The notes: generated by a model from the letters alone, not told the origin. A stretch of 64,000 bases of DNA from Bacillota bacterium (GCA_023386955.1 JAEWIS010000031.1:186001-250000); one strand, 5' to 3'. Counted from the first letter of the stretch, positions 25,842 to 35,367 are shown. A program made the numbers and translations.

Positions 25842-27608
25842 CTACTCCAGGTCGCGCAGGGGATACAGAATGATATCCACCGGCAGGTTAGAGGCTCCGG
25901 GAGGAGAGAACTCAATATCCAGCGTCTCTTCCTTTCCGGTGGTATGGCCCAGCATAATCACACCGTCAAAGGCGCTCAGCACACCGGATTGGGGAACCAG
26001 CACAATCTCCCCGTTGATCTTGACGGGCCCCTTGAAGATGCCGCCCTTCGCCATGAGCATCACAGCCATTTTCGGCGGATTTTTGAGATGGACCTGATAT
26101 TTCACACCCCAGTTGCCGTAGTTAGTGGCCGGGGTTTTTAAGACCGCATCATACCCCTTCAGGAAAGGGTCGCTCTTATCGTTGCCGAACTGCAGCTTCA
26201 TGGGATTCTCCATCTGGCGGTTCAGGTCCGCGTCCCAGGTTAGATCAGCGGAGGTATAAGTCCCACGGACATGATCCAGTTCATTGCGGTACTGCAAATC
26301 CTTCAGCGGCTTCTGGTTAGCGGTATCCTGGGCGACAAAGCTGATCTTCAGCGGGCCGTCGCTCTCCACGTCATAGATCACGTTGGCCCCTTGGCCTGGC
26401 AGGAACACCGGCATTTGGGAATAGACATAGGTTTTGCCGGCAGGAATCACCAGCTTGCTTTCGGCAGAACGGTCGTTCAGGAATTCGGTTGTGGCTTCAT
26501 TGCCCATTATGTTTGCATAAATGGTCGGCCAGACCTCACCCTTATTGGTGGTGGTCAGGGTAACCGGCTTATCCGACAGGTTGGTGGCATAGACCATGAA
26601 GGTTACGCTTTTGCCGGACAAGTTGATATGGTGGGCATACAGACGGGATTTCCCGTTGATGGTATCCTCGTACAGGATGCCGGGCTGGCGGATTTCCTCC
26701 GGGGAATCGCTGACCAGAAGCGTCCGGGAGGTATCATACGAGGTGGTTTTTTCTAGCTCGGGAATCTGCTCGAAATACCGGTAGTACGAGTCCCACCCTA
26801 CCTTGATAAAGCTGCCCACCGGCTTATTGTAAATGGGGTATTCAAACTCGGATAAATATTCCGGGCCTTCTACCAGGATCGAATCGGTATACACGGCGCT
26901 TCTGTTGCCGTGGGCATCCGCTACCTCCAGGGAAATATTATATTTGCCGGAGGCGTAGAAGGTTTCCTGCTTGCCCTTCCAGTTGAATTCCACCAGCCCT
27001 TCGGCATCGGGATCATAGCTCAGATCGATATATTTCACCGGCTCACCAGGGCGGTATACCTTCTTGGAGGTGGTGAATTTGGCTACGGGCTTGGAATTCT
27101 GCTGGTCAATAATGTAGATGCCCTCAGGGTTGTTCAGCACCAGCATTTCCACCCGGCGCAGCTCGTCATTGTAGGTATAGGGAACGCCTGTCAGGTCAGC
27201 CAGCCAGGTCAGCTTAACCAAGAGCGTGCCGTCCACAATCCGGGCTACCGAGGAAAACGAAATGTTCACCCCATCCTGAACAATGGTCTGTCTATCCGAA
27301 GAAAGGGTGATCTCGTGGCCTCTCGGCTTCATATCGATGGTGCGGGTATCATTGTTCCAATCTACGGAGAAGCCCAGTGCCTCACCCACAAAACGCGCAG
27401 GCACATATGTACTGCCGTCGAAAATAGTCGGTGCCACATCCAGCGTAACGGTTTCGTTGCCAACAAAGGCTTCCTTATGATCCAGATACAACAATACATA
27501 GTGGGAAGTTGCGGATACAGCCTTCGCCCCCGCCGATCCCAACACCTGACTGACAACCAACACCAGCGCAAGCAGCAGCCATTTGACCGCCGCGTTTCTT
27601 CTCAGCAT
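25842..27608 (-). CDS. Secreted stalk-domain protein (copper amine oxidase N-terminal-like domain)
   Basis: 588 residues with a signal peptide (WLLLALVLVVSQVLGSAGAKA). Residues about 45-135 are a copper-amine-oxidase-N-type stalk domain (DVAPTIFDGSTYVPARFVGE, LGFSVDWNNDTRTIDM), common in Paenibacillus surface proteins. A PKD-like beta domain follows (VKYIDLSYDPDAEGLVEFNW ... NISLEVADAHGNRSAVYTDS), then about 330 residues I do not recognise. There is no amine oxidase catalytic domain. It probably acts at the cell surface. The start follows AGAGGGAGAGAGAG. Confidence 0.8.
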   Translation of the reverse strand: MLRRNAAVKWLLLALVLVVSQVLGSAGAKAVSATSHYVLLYLDHKEAFVGNETVTLDVAPTIFDGSTYVPARFVGEALGFSVDWNNDTRTIDMKPRGHEITLSSDRQTIVQDGVNISFSSVARIVDGTLLVKLTWLADLTGVPYTYNDELRRVEMLVLNNPEGIYIIDQQNSKPVAKFTTSKKVYRPGEPVKYIDLSYDPDAEGLVEFNWKGKQETFYASGKYNISLEVADAHGNRSAVYTDSILVEGPEYLSEFEYPIYNKPVGSFIKVGWDSYYRYFEQIPELEKTTSYDTSRTLLVSDSPEEIRQPGILYEDTINGKSRLYAHHINLSGKSVTFMVYATNLSDKPVTLTTTNKGEVWPTIYANIMGNEATTEFLNDRSAESKLVIPAGKTYVYSQMPVFLPGQGANVIYDVESDGPLKISFVAQDTANQKPLKDLQYRNELDHVRGTYTSADLTWDADLNRQMENPMKLQFGNDKSDPFLKGYDAVLKTPATNYGNWGVKYQVHLKNPPKMAVMLMAKGGIFKGPVKINGEIVLVPQSGVLSAFDGVIMLGHTTGKEETLDIEFSPPGASNLPVDIILYPLRDLE

Positions 27609-27792
27609 TCACTCTCTCTCCCTCTTAGTAGATACTCTATTTTCCAGTTGACGAAGAATTATACGCCCCGGAGAGAGGTTTTGTTGCACCTGTCGGCAAA
27701 ATTTATCCGGTTTCCACAAAATCCCTTCTATTTCCCGCTTCCCTGAGAATCTATACATCAGGCCGTGCATGAACTGGTTATGACGTGGGATA

Positions 27793-27958
27793 CTAGGGCG
27801 TGTCTGGAAACCCGCTAGAGGACATCTTACACTGCCTTTTCGCCCCATACTGCGTTACTTTTGCTTGACGTACCCCCGGTACGCCTTCACAAAAGTGCCT
27901 TGTCTGGAACGAACATTCAGAATAATCTGCTCCCCTCGGAGTTTCAGACACACCCTAG
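27793..27958. mobile_element. MITE-like element with 18-bp terminal inverted repeats
   Basis: The left end CTAGGGCGTGTCTGGAAAC (27793-27811) and the right end (27941-27958) are inverted copies, differing by one transition and one extra base. CTAG at both tips may be a target duplication. The inside also folds (ACTTTTGCTTGACGTACC pairs with GGTACGCCTTCACAAAAGT). There is no open transposase. The TGTCTG-containing ends resemble IS5/IS427-group insertion sequences, so it is probably a non-autonomous derivative. It ends 31 bp before the DUF3231 start codon. Confidence 0.75.
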
Positions 27959-27989
27959 AAAAAACATCCTCTTGGCGAAAGGAAAACTT

Positions 27990-28994
27990 ATGGACCGAAT
28001 CCCTCTCCCCAAATTAACCGCTGCCGAAATCTCGAATATCTGGGCTTCTTATATGACAGACTCCATGTCTATCTGCGGCATGCGTTATTTTCTGGCGCAT
28101 TTGAAGGATGACCGAATCCGGGCTATTGTGGAGTTCGCTCTGGGGTTGGCCCAGAATCATGTGACCAAACTGGCGGAAATCCTGCGTCTGGAGGGGTATC
28201 CCCTGCCGGCCGGCTTTAACGATCAGGACGTGAATCTGGAGGCGCCGCCGCTTTTTTCGGACAACCTCATTCTCATGTACATCGGCCATATGGCCAAGCT
28301 GGGGTTATCCTCCTATACGCTGACTCTCACCACCTCTGTCCGGAAGGATGTGGTGGATTATTATACGGAAGCCATTACGACCTCCATGGAGCTCCATAAC
28401 CGTTCCCAAATGCTGGGGCTGGAAATGGGCATATACGTGCGTCCTCCGGTAATCCCGATTCCGGATCAAATTGAATTTGTCCATGATAAAGCGTTCCTGG
28501 GAACGGTCCTGGGCCACAAGCGGCCGCTGCTGGGGTTGGAGATCAACCACCTGTTCCATAACCTGAAGCGTAATGCCCTGGGGAAAGCGCTGATTCTGGG
28601 GTTCTGCCAGGTGGCCAAATCCGATGACGTGAAGAAGTTCTTCGAAAAGGGCATCCGGCTGAGCCAAAAGCAAATCGATATCTTCACGAAGGCTCTCCAG
28701 GAGGACAGCCAGCCTGCCCCCATGCTGTGGGACGCGGAGATTTCCCCCTCCGTCGTTTCCCCTTTTTCCGAAAAGCTGATGATGTTCCATGTGTCGGCCC
28801 TCATCGCCTCGGCCATCGGCCAATACGGTGCGTCTATCTCCGGGAGCCCCCGCAAGGATCTGGTTCTGGATTACACCAGACTAGCAGCGGAAATTATGCA
28901 GTATGCCGAGGAAGGCACCCAGATCATGATCCGCAGAGGCTGGATGGAATACCCGCCCCAGTCCGTAGACCGCAGAAAGCTGACCCACACGTAA
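27990..28994 (+). CDS. DUF3231 family protein
   Basis: 334 residues from the ATG at 27990, 6 bases after GAAAGGA. It has two similar halves of about 160 residues: LTAAEISNIWASYMTDSMSI then CGMRYFLAH, and later LLGLEINHLFHNLKRNALGK then ALILGF. Each half looks like a four-helix bundle. DUF3231 proteins occur in spore-forming Bacilli and are ferritin-like in predicted fold; function unknown. The upstream open frame begins inside the MITE, so the natural promoter may be displaced or supplied by the element. Confidence 0.85.
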   Translation: MDRIPLPKLTAAEISNIWASYMTDSMSICGMRYFLAHLKDDRIRAIVEFALGLAQNHVTKLAEILRLEGYPLPAGFNDQDVNLEAPPLFSDNLILMYIGHMAKLGLSSYTLTLTTSVRKDVVDYYTEAITTSMELHNRSQMLGLEMGIYVRPPVIPIPDQIEFVHDKAFLGTVLGHKRPLLGLEINHLFHNLKRNALGKALILGFCQVAKSDDVKKFFEKGIRLSQKQIDIFTKALQEDSQPAPMLWDAEISPSVVSPFSEKLMMFHVSALIASAIGQYGASISGSPRKDLVLDYTRLAAEIMQYAEEGTQIMIRRGWMEYPPQSVDRRKLTHT

Positions 28995-29030
28995 ACGTAA
29001 CCGGCATCGCTTCCCACACCGCAAATAATA

Positions 29031-29075
29031 AGGCCCCAGCATCCTGCCAGCCCGCGGGAATTTGCTGGGGCCTCT
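29031..29075 (+). terminator. Hairpin after the DUF3231 gene
   Basis: An 11-bp stem (AGGCCCCAGCA / TGCTGGGGCCT) is followed by CTT only, so it is a weak terminator or a leader structure of the next gene. Confidence 0.5.
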
Positions 29076-29142
29076 TGACCTTGCCCTTGGGGCAGGGGCT
29101 ACAGTGGTCGGGAAGTCACATGACCACCGGGAGGTTTATACA

Positions 29143-29985
29143 ATGGCGATACGTAAGGCGGAAGAGATGACTTGGACAGAGATGGACGGTCTGGACCGGG
29201 AGGAGACGGTATGTTTACTGCCACTGGGTCCCTTGGAGGAGCATGGCCCCCACCTGCCGCTTGGTACGGATCCTCTGACCGCAGAAGGAATGGTCGAAAT
29301 GGCGGCCGAATTGTTGGAGAAGGAGGATCCTGCTTCTATCTATTTACTGCTTCCGCGGCTATGGGTGGGGCACAGCGAAGGGGCTATGCACTTCTGCGGA
29401 ACCTTGTCAGTGGGGACGGCAATCCTCAAGGCGCTGGTTACCGATCTTTGCATCGCTCTTACCCGCCACGGCTTCCGCAAGGTACTGCTTGTAAATCATC
29501 ATATGGATCTGTTCCATATCCGGGCCTTGCTGCAAGCCGCGGAGGAGGTAAACCGCAGCTATGCCACCCGAGTGGTGGAAGCGTCCAGCGCCATTTTCTT
29601 CACCGGGAAGGAAACCGCCGGGGAGCGGGAGCCACAAGGTTCGCTGCACGGCCATGAGGAGACGGAAATCCACGCCGATGTGCGGGAAACCTCGTTTATG
29701 CTGCACCGCCACCCCCAACTGGTGCATCCCTGCTACCGGGAGCTGCCCCCTGTGAGGATACGCATTGCAGAGGAGCTGCAGCAGGGTCATATTTACTTTG
29801 ATGAAATGGGAGCGGCCGAGGGATATATGGGCAGCCCCGCACAAGCCACTGCAGCTCTGGGGGCGGCGCATCTGGAGGCAGGCGCCCGGGCTATCGCAGA
29901 TTTGGCCCGCAGGCTAGTTCGCAATGAGGACATTGTCCAGATTGGGCCGCATATGGAGAGGGTGCTGCGGCATTTGCCCGGTTAA
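29143..29985 (+). CDS. Creatininase family protein
   Basis: 280 residues from the ATG at 29143, 8 bases after GGGAGG. The N-terminal family motif LLPLGPLEEHGPHLPLGTD supplies metal-binding Glu, His and Asp. SLHGHEETE matches the second metal motif. The usual NGHGGN loop reads NHHMDL here. The family contains metal-dependent amidohydrolases (creatininase, mycofactocin MftE, FAPy deformylase); the substrate is not readable here. The MerR gene follows after 41 bp. Confidence 0.85.
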   Translation: MAIRKAEEMTWTEMDGLDREETVCLLPLGPLEEHGPHLPLGTDPLTAEGMVEMAAELLEKEDPASIYLLLPRLWVGHSEGAMHFCGTLSVGTAILKALVTDLCIALTRHGFRKVLLVNHHMDLFHIRALLQAAEEVNRSYATRVVEASSAIFFTGKETAGEREPQGSLHGHEETEIHADVRETSFMLHRHPQLVHPCYRELPPVRIRIAEELQQGHIYFDEMGAAEGYMGSPAQATAALGAAHLEAGARAIADLARRLVRNEDIVQIGPHMERVLRHLPG

Positions 29986-30026
29986 CGACGATTATCGACC
30001 ACTAAATGAACCATGGGGGCGCTTAT

Positions 30027-30905
30027 ATGTATACCAGGGGACAATTTTCGCATATCGCCCGGATATCGATGAAGGCACTGCGCCTTTATGACGAGATAGG
30101 GTTGCTCAAGCCCGGAAGGGTGGACGCCGCCAACGGGTACCGCTATTACAGCCGTGTCCAATTGGAGGAAGCAGCCAGAATCCTGGAGTGGCGGAAATAT
30201 GGGTTCAGTCTGCAGGATATGCTGGAACTTCAGCCGCTAGCAGACACGGAGGAGGGGCGTGCAGAGCTGATGGGCAGACTCCGGGAGAAACAGCATGAGC
30301 TCGAGGCGGAGGTGGAAGCAAAGCGGCTGATCATCGGTGAATTGGCTGCCCGAGGGGCGGACTTGGCGGGACCGGCGCAGGAGAACGTCCCGGAAGCGGC
30401 AGCCTATGGGATAAGTTTGGGTCTTGCAGGAGGTTTATATATGCTGAGCTGCCGCCAAACGACCGCCATCCAGGATGCCGGTCAGTTGGTAGGCAAGCTT
30501 TACGAGGCTTTATTCGCCCGTTCCCTGACCGCGTCTGGCGGACATCTCCTGATTTACCATCAGGAGGGATATGAACCGGATTCGACGGATCTGGAAGCGG
30601 GACTGCCTATACAGCTTCCAGCCTCCGGTTTTGTCCCTCCAGAAGGGTTGGTCCGTTTCCCTGAGCGTTTATGCGCCTCCACCCGGCATAACGGTTCCTT
30701 TTCCAAACTCGGTTTGGCCCATGCCGCTGTTTTGGACTGGATCCGGGATAACGGATATGAAGCGGACGGCCCACCCTTTGAGCAATATGCTCCGCTGCCC
30801 CTTGGGCGGTTTCATCCGTCCTCAGCGGTTACCACCGTATTTTACCCGGTCAGGATCCTCACGGGCTTCGAGCCCATGACCAGTCATGAAAATGCCAAGG
30901 ACTAG
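30027..30905 (+). CDS. MerR family transcriptional regulator with GyrI-like effector domain
   Basis: 292 residues from the ATG at 30027. The N-terminal MerR winged helix reads ARISMKALRLYDEIGLLKPG then GYRYYSRVQL, followed by a coiled dimer helix (REKQHELEAEVEAKRLIIGE). The C-terminal 150 residues resemble the drug-binding GyrI/BmrR domain. It probably senses an amphipathic compound. It sits right after the creatininase gene and may share its transcript. Confidence 0.85.
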   Translation: MYTRGQFSHIARISMKALRLYDEIGLLKPGRVDAANGYRYYSRVQLEEAARILEWRKYGFSLQDMLELQPLADTEEGRAELMGRLREKQHELEAEVEAKRLIIGELAARGADLAGPAQENVPEAAAYGISLGLAGGLYMLSCRQTTAIQDAGQLVGKLYEALFARSLTASGGHLLIYHQEGYEPDSTDLEAGLPIQLPASGFVPPEGLVRFPERLCASTRHNGSFSKLGLAHAAVLDWIRDNGYEADGPPFEQYAPLPLGRFHPSSAVTTVFYPVRILTGFEPMTSHENAKD

Positions 30906-30931
30906 GACTAGGACGTCTCATAAGCCGCAAA

Positions 30932-31738
30932 CTACAGCTTTCTTGCTTTCATGACAAAAGTTACAGGAAGCATCTTTGCCTTTCTTGCAAATTCGCTATC
31001 CCGTGTTTGTATAATATGATCATCAGATTCCTCAATCATTTGCTCAATGAGAAACCCCGCTTTTGCCAGCGCATTTACATAAGTCGAAAGTTTACGATCC
31101 GATAATGTTAGCTCACCGTCATCAAGAGCTGCCGAATACCAAGATTCATCAAAATAACATTTCTTAAAAGCAAGCCTATTATTTTCTGCAGCAACACATT
31201 TATGTATAGGATGGGACCAACTAAAAATAAATACGCCATCTTTTTTTAAGTAAGAAGCGATTCGGCGAAAAGTACCCTCAAGATCGGTAGTCCAGCCTAT
31301 GGCATAAATCGAATAAACAAAGTCAAAATAATCCTTGGGTATGCCACATTCTTCTTCCATGGGGGAACAAATCAATTTAGCTGAAAGACCACATGAGGTC
31401 AAATGTTGCATTGCTTTTTCGATTTGTTTTTCTGATATATCCATCCCCCACAATTCAGATGCTTTACGGTCCCCCTGATATTGCAAGGACTGACCGTTCC
31501 CACAGCCTATCTCCAGCATCTTTTTTCCTGAAACATCACCAAAAAGCTGGTGTTTTTCTTCCGAGACAAATGCTCCATAAAAAGGAAGCACAATTGCCCC
31601 TAAATAGTCATTTCCTTTTGTATCCCAATAGAAGCTGTTTGTTTCATGTATAACCTTCATATCCATGTTGATCGAGTTGGCGACACCGACCTCACCAGCA
31701 CCGATAACGTTTGTTCTACAAATAGAATCTTTGTTCAA
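30932..31738 (-). CDS. Class I SAM-dependent methyltransferase, AT-rich
   Basis: 268 residues from a TTG at 31738, 7 bases after GAGGGAG. Motif I is MLEIGCGNGQS, followed by GMDISEKQIEKA (acidic residue for the SAM ribose) and FDFVYSIYAIGWTTDLEGTF. The fold is a Rossmann-type methyltransferase of the UbiE/small-molecule type; the substrate is unknown. Base composition is clearly lower in GC than the neighbours (28-45% in 60-bp lines I counted), which suggests recent acquisition. Confidence 0.88.
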   Translation of the reverse strand: MNKDSICRTNVIGAGEVGVANSINMDMKVIHETNSFYWDTKGNDYLGAIVLPFYGAFVSEEKHQLFGDVSGKKMLEIGCGNGQSLQYQGDRKASELWGMDISEKQIEKAMQHLTSCGLSAKLICSPMEEECGIPKDYFDFVYSIYAIGWTTDLEGTFRRIASYLKKDGVFIFSWSHPIHKCVAAENNRLAFKKCYFDESWYSAALDDGELTLSDRKLSTYVNALAKAGFLIEQMIEESDDHIIQTRDSEFARKAKMLPVTFVMKARKL

Positions 31739-31880
31739 GCAGACACTCCCTCTCTTAAATAGGGTAAATTTTACGGCATATTTGTTTGATTACGAATAAA
31801 GTTTCAAAAGCATCGGGAACATATGTTCCTTATCTGTGATAGTACCATGTATTACCATATATCTCAATGACTATATCCAA

Positions 31881-32071
31881 ATTCTAACGGCGGTGAGAGA
31901 CGTTATTCACCCCAAAACGAGGGGTTGGAAAATCTAACGGAAGCAGGAGACGTTATTGGGCCGAAAAAGGGCTTGCGTCGTGGCAATTTGCCCAAATAGC
32001 GGCTGTGGCCGCCGTTAGATTTTTTGAAGGGGTGTTTTCGCTGAAATAAGGTGTTTCCCCGCCGTTAGAAT
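31881..32071. repeat. Four-copy intergenic element of CTAACGG units (two direct, two inverted)
   Basis: Direct copies start at 31883 (CTAACGGCGGTGAGAGACGT then TATT) and 31933 (CTAACGGAAGCAGGAGACGT then TATT). Inverted copies end at 32018 and 32069 (GCCGTTAGA). The copies are about 35 nt long. The element lies between the divergent methyltransferase and deacetylase genes, in the 474-bp region that otherwise holds only their start signals. Confidence 0.85.
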
Positions 32072-32212
32072 CCTTAGCGGCTTGGCGGCTATCGCCGGAA
32101 ACAAGAATACCGGTGGCGGATGCACCATCTTCGGAGGAAATTACACTGTATGGAATGCCGCGGATGTTGCCATATTAACAAGAGCCCAATACCAGGAAAG
32201 GAAGCTGGTCTT

Positions 32213-32977
32213 GTGAACCTATGGAGTCATTCCGCGCTGGCCGCCGCCGTCAGTATCAGCTTGGGCATCCTGCCCGTGTTTGGTGATAAGCTGGAGGCCC
32301 CCCGCCATGACAGGCGTTATTACGAATCTACCGGAGAGATCATCTGGGAGGTGCCCACGCAGCAGAAGATTGTGGCACTGACCTTTGATGACGGGCCGGA
32401 CCCGGACAACACCGCCCTCATTCTGGACCTGCTGAAGCAGTACAACGCCAAAGCCACCTTTTTTGCCATCGGCGAGAAGGTCAGCCGCAATCCGGAGCTG
32501 GCCAGACGGGAAGCCGAGGAGGGCCATGAGCTGGCGAACCATACGTACCACCATCTGTTTTTGAACAACCGCTCCTTTGGCAAGCTGGAAAAGGAGATTG
32601 TGGAAACGGAGAGGGTGATCCGGGAGGCCACAGGCCAAAAGCCCACTCTGTTCCGCCCCCCGGGAGGCATCTATAATGACAGGCTGATCGCCCTGGCGCG
32701 GCAGCACGGATATGTGGTGGTGCTGTGGTCCTGGCAGCAGGACACCAGGGACTGGAGCCGCCCGGGTGTGGGGAAAATCGTCAGCAGGGTTCTGGATCAT
32801 CTGGAGAACGGCAATATCATTCTCCTGCATGAATATGTGGAGGGCGGGTCGCAAACGGTAGAAGCCCTCAAAACCATCCTGCCCGAGCTGAACAAACGGG
32901 GCTATCGGATGGTGACGGTTTCCGAGCTGGTGAAGTACAAGCTGGCCAATCCCATGCTTCGGGACAGCACCCCCTGA
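32213..32977 (+). CDS. Polysaccharide deacetylase (NodB family)
   Basis: 254 residues from the GTG at 32213, 10 bases after GAAAGGA; an in-frame ATG at 32120 has no good site. The N-terminus is a signal/anchor (HSALAAAVSISLGILPVFG). NodB motifs are complete: TFDDGPD (catalytic and metal Asp), NHTYHH (metal His pair), RPPGG, WSWQQDTRDW and LLHEY. It removes N- or O-acetyl groups from a cell-wall or extracellular polysaccharide such as peptidoglycan or chitin-like polymer. Confidence 0.9.
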   Translation: MNLWSHSALAAAVSISLGILPVFGDKLEAPRHDRRYYESTGEIIWEVPTQQKIVALTFDDGPDPDNTALILDLLKQYNAKATFFAIGEKVSRNPELARREAEEGHELANHTYHHLFLNNRSFGKLEKEIVETERVIREATGQKPTLFRPPGGIYNDRLIALARQHGYVVVLWSWQQDTRDWSRPGVGKIVSRVLDHLENGNIILLHEYVEGGSQTVEALKTILPELNKRGYRMVTVSELVKYKLANPMLRDSTP

Positions 32978-33010
32978 TTCTTTTTCAGAAGCGGATATAT
33001 CCCCCAAAAA

Positions 33011-33050
33011 AAGCTGCACCCGCTCCCCTTACGGAGAGCGGATGCAGCTT
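33011..33050. terminator. Bidirectional terminator between deacetylase and kdgT
   Basis: A 15-bp stem with one mismatch (AAGCTGCACCCGCTC / GAGCGGATGCAGCTT) and a 10-base loop is flanked by an A run on the left, which gives the minus-strand T run, and by CTTC on the right. Confidence 0.8.
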
Positions 33051-33060
33051 CTTCATGTTA

Positions 33061-34050
33061 TTAGGCGGCCCGGACGGAGGACGCGTTGGCGCTTTTCCCC
33101 TGGCGCTTCTTCATATAACCGGAGTAGTATGCGGTGACAATCGGCACCAGGATGGAGGTGACGATAACGCAGGCGGCAACAAGTGCTGTGGCGGATTGAG
33201 CCGCCGGCAAAAACTCAGGCTTCATATTGGCAATGATCATGGGGTTGGCTACAGCTGCGCCGGCAGTGCTGGATGCGGCCAGACCTGCGGTGCCGTTGCC
33301 ACCGCCGATAAATTTGTCGGCCAGAATCAGCGGGATGCCGGTGATAATGATCACGGCGATTCCCAGCAGGATGCCCAGAAGGCCGGTGTCCACAATCACC
33401 TTCAAGTCAATGGAGTTGCCCAGCGCAAAGCCGAAGAAAGGGATCATGGTTTGGGTCGCCTTGCTGAACATGTCGCGCAGATCCGTATCCAGGTTGCCCA
33501 ATACAAAGCCCACCAGGAAAGGCAGGATTGCGCCTACGAAGGTATGGGGTTCAAATGCGGCCAGGCCGGTGCTGCCAAGAATCAGCATGGTGACCAGCGG
33601 GCCCGATTCCAGGGACATCAGCACGAAGGCTCCGGCTTCTTCCTTGGAGCCGTACTGCTGCATAATGGAGGCATACAGCCCGCCGTTGGTCATATCCATC
33701 ACGGAGATCAGGGCCAGCACGGACAATCCGGCGAAGAAGCCGGTCTGGATGCCGCCCTCCGGCAGGAACAGGGAGGCGATAGCCGCTACGCCCCAAGCCA
33801 CGGCGATTTTGGTCAGAACCAACGTACCCGACTTGCGCAGCACTGTACCGGTGGCCCGGATATTGATGCCGGCACCCATACAGAAGAACCAAACTGCCAG
33901 AATGGGGACGGTCCCTGTCATCAGCCCGTTGGTGAAGGAGCCGAAGTATTTGCCGGAATCCGGCGCGAAGGTATGGACAATGGCACCCAGGAACAGCGGG
34001 ATCAGCATCATGCCGCCAGGGATTTTGTCGATGGTTTTTTTGATATTCAT
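33061..34050 (-). CDS. kdgT: 2-keto-3-deoxygluconate permease KdgT
   Basis: 329 residues with about ten membrane segments. The N-terminus [20 protein letters not shown] and the motifs [17 protein letters not shown] and [20 protein letters not shown] are those of KdgT. Family knowledge: it imports 2-keto-3-deoxygluconate, a product of pectin and uronate breakdown, by proton symport. It follows the TctC-like lipoprotein gene by 129 bp. No kdgK or kdgA is present in the window. Confidence 0.93.
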   Translation of the reverse strand: MNIKKTIDKIPGGMMLIPLFLGAIVHTFAPDSGKYFGSFTNGLMTGTVPILAVWFFCMGAGINIRATGTVLRKSGTLVLTKIAVAWGVAAIASLFLPEGGIQTGFFAGLSVLALISVMDMTNGGLYASIMQQYGSKEEAGAFVLMSLESGPLVTMLILGSTGLAAFEPHTFVGAILPFLVGFVLGNLDTDLRDMFSKATQTMIPFFGFALGNSIDLKVIVDTGLLGILLGIAVIIITGIPLILADKFIGGGNGTAGLAASSTAGAAVANPMIIANMKPEFLPAAQSATALVAACVIVTSILVPIVTAYYSGYMKKRQGKSANASSVRAA

Positions 34051-34179
34051 GGTCGAATCAGCCTTTCGGTATGGTATTTTATTTATTTAATTCAAAATAA
34101 TACCTGTTAATGGGCGCAGAAAGCCCCGGCCCGGCGGTCCGCCCCTGTAATGGGCGCTCCGGACCTGTTTCTGCTTCAT

Positions 34180-35214
34180 TTATTTGCGGCTTAATCCCAG
34201 CTCCGGGATCAGCCGGGCAAACAAATCATGGCTTTTCTTCAACTGCTGACCGAACTCTCCGCCGCTGCGGACTAAGAGGCCTAACCCGTTTTCTTTCATA
34301 TGATCCCGGAATTCCTTTTCCTCGGTTCCCTTCATGAAGGCATCCGCCAGGACCTGGGTAATGTCATCCGGTGTATCCTTGGGGACCGCCAACCCCCGCA
34401 TGGTTCCGACAAAGCCGATGGCAAGCCCCGTCTCCTCCTGGAGCGTCGGCACCCCCGGCAGGGCATCCGTCCGCTCCGCCGCCTGGATGGCCAGCGTGCG
34501 CAGCTTGCCTTCGGTTACCAGCTTCTTCACCTCAGCGGGGCTTACGGTTACCGCGTCCACGAAGCCGCTCAGCAGAGCGGAAACGGCTGGCCCCGCCCCC
34601 TCATACGGAATATGGCTGAAGGTCACACCGGCGCCCTTCTCGAGAATCGCCGCCTCCAGATGCCAGATGCTGCCGGTCCCCGCGTTCCCGATTCTCAGCT
34701 CACCCGGATGGGCTTTGGCGTAAGCAAGAAACTCGGCTGCGGTTTTCCATGGCGCCTGGGCTCTTACAGTCAAGGCCGAGGGATCGAAGTTGGTCTGGGC
34801 AATAGGCTCAAACCGTTCGTAGGTTATCGGAAGCAGGCCCAGATGGGGAAGGGTTGTTAATTCCATAGGCAGGAAGGTAACGGTGTAGCCGTCTCCCTTG
34901 GCATTGGCCCCTTCCATCAGCCCGATGGAGCCGCCGCCTCCTGTACGGTTGAGGACGACAATAGGCTGGCCCAGATGTTTTTCCGCGGCCTTGGCCAAGG
35001 CTCTGGCGGTAATATCGGTTCCGCCTCCTGCGGCATAAGGCACGATCAGCGTAACCGCCTTATTCGGAAAGGCGGTGCTGCGCGTATCCTCCCCCTCCTC
35101 CCCTCCACGGCAGGAGGCCAATAACAGCACGAGCACTGCCGCAAGCATCAGCTTGCCGATGCCTGTGAGACCCGCCGCGGCCGGCAAGATCCTCCATCCG
35201 TTTGTCCCCTTCAT
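34180..35214 (-). CDS. TctC/Bug family substrate-binding lipoprotein
   Basis: 344 residues from the ATG at 35214 (GGGGGAT upstream). The signal peptide ends LLLASC, so it is a lipoprotein. The mature start AFPNKAVTLIVPYAAGGGTD and PIVVLNRTGGGGSIG are the Bug/TctC signature, where backbone and water contacts bind a carboxylate. The partner membrane proteins TctA and TctB are not nearby. It lies between an AraC membrane sensor and KdgT on the same strand, so it may present a carboxylated sugar to the sensor or to KdgT. Confidence 0.88.
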   Translation of the reverse strand: MKGTNGWRILPAAAGLTGIGKLMLAAVLVLLLASCRGGEEGEDTRSTAFPNKAVTLIVPYAAGGGTDITARALAKAAEKHLGQPIVVLNRTGGGGSIGLMEGANAKGDGYTVTFLPMELTTLPHLGLLPITYERFEPIAQTNFDPSALTVRAQAPWKTAAEFLAYAKAHPGELRIGNAGTGSIWHLEAAILEKGAGVTFSHIPYEGAGPAVSALLSGFVDAVTVSPAEVKKLVTEGKLRTLAIQAAERTDALPGVPTLQEETGLAIGFVGTMRGLAVPKDTPDDITQVLADAFMKGTEEKEFRDHMKENGLGLLVRSGGEFGQQLKKSHDLFARLIPELGLSRK

Positions 35215-35367
35215 GGCGATCCCCCGTTTCTTCAATATGAAAGTCCGGTGCCGTGTCCATCCTGCCGGACACCTGCCCGCTCCCCCACCTCCCGTCCGCC
35301 TGGCGGCGGTTCTTGTGAATGTTTTCTCAAGTTGAGTATATCTCTCCCGGGGGTGGCCAACAATCGT

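Noticed and set aside
29031..29140. Riboswitch or T-box upstream of the creatininase gene
   Set aside because: Only one simple stem is visible and none of the conserved T-box or riboswitch motifs.
32120..32122. ATG at 32120 as start of the deacetylase
   Set aside because: No ribosome binding site, and the first 31 residues do not look like a signal peptide; the GTG at 32213 has both.
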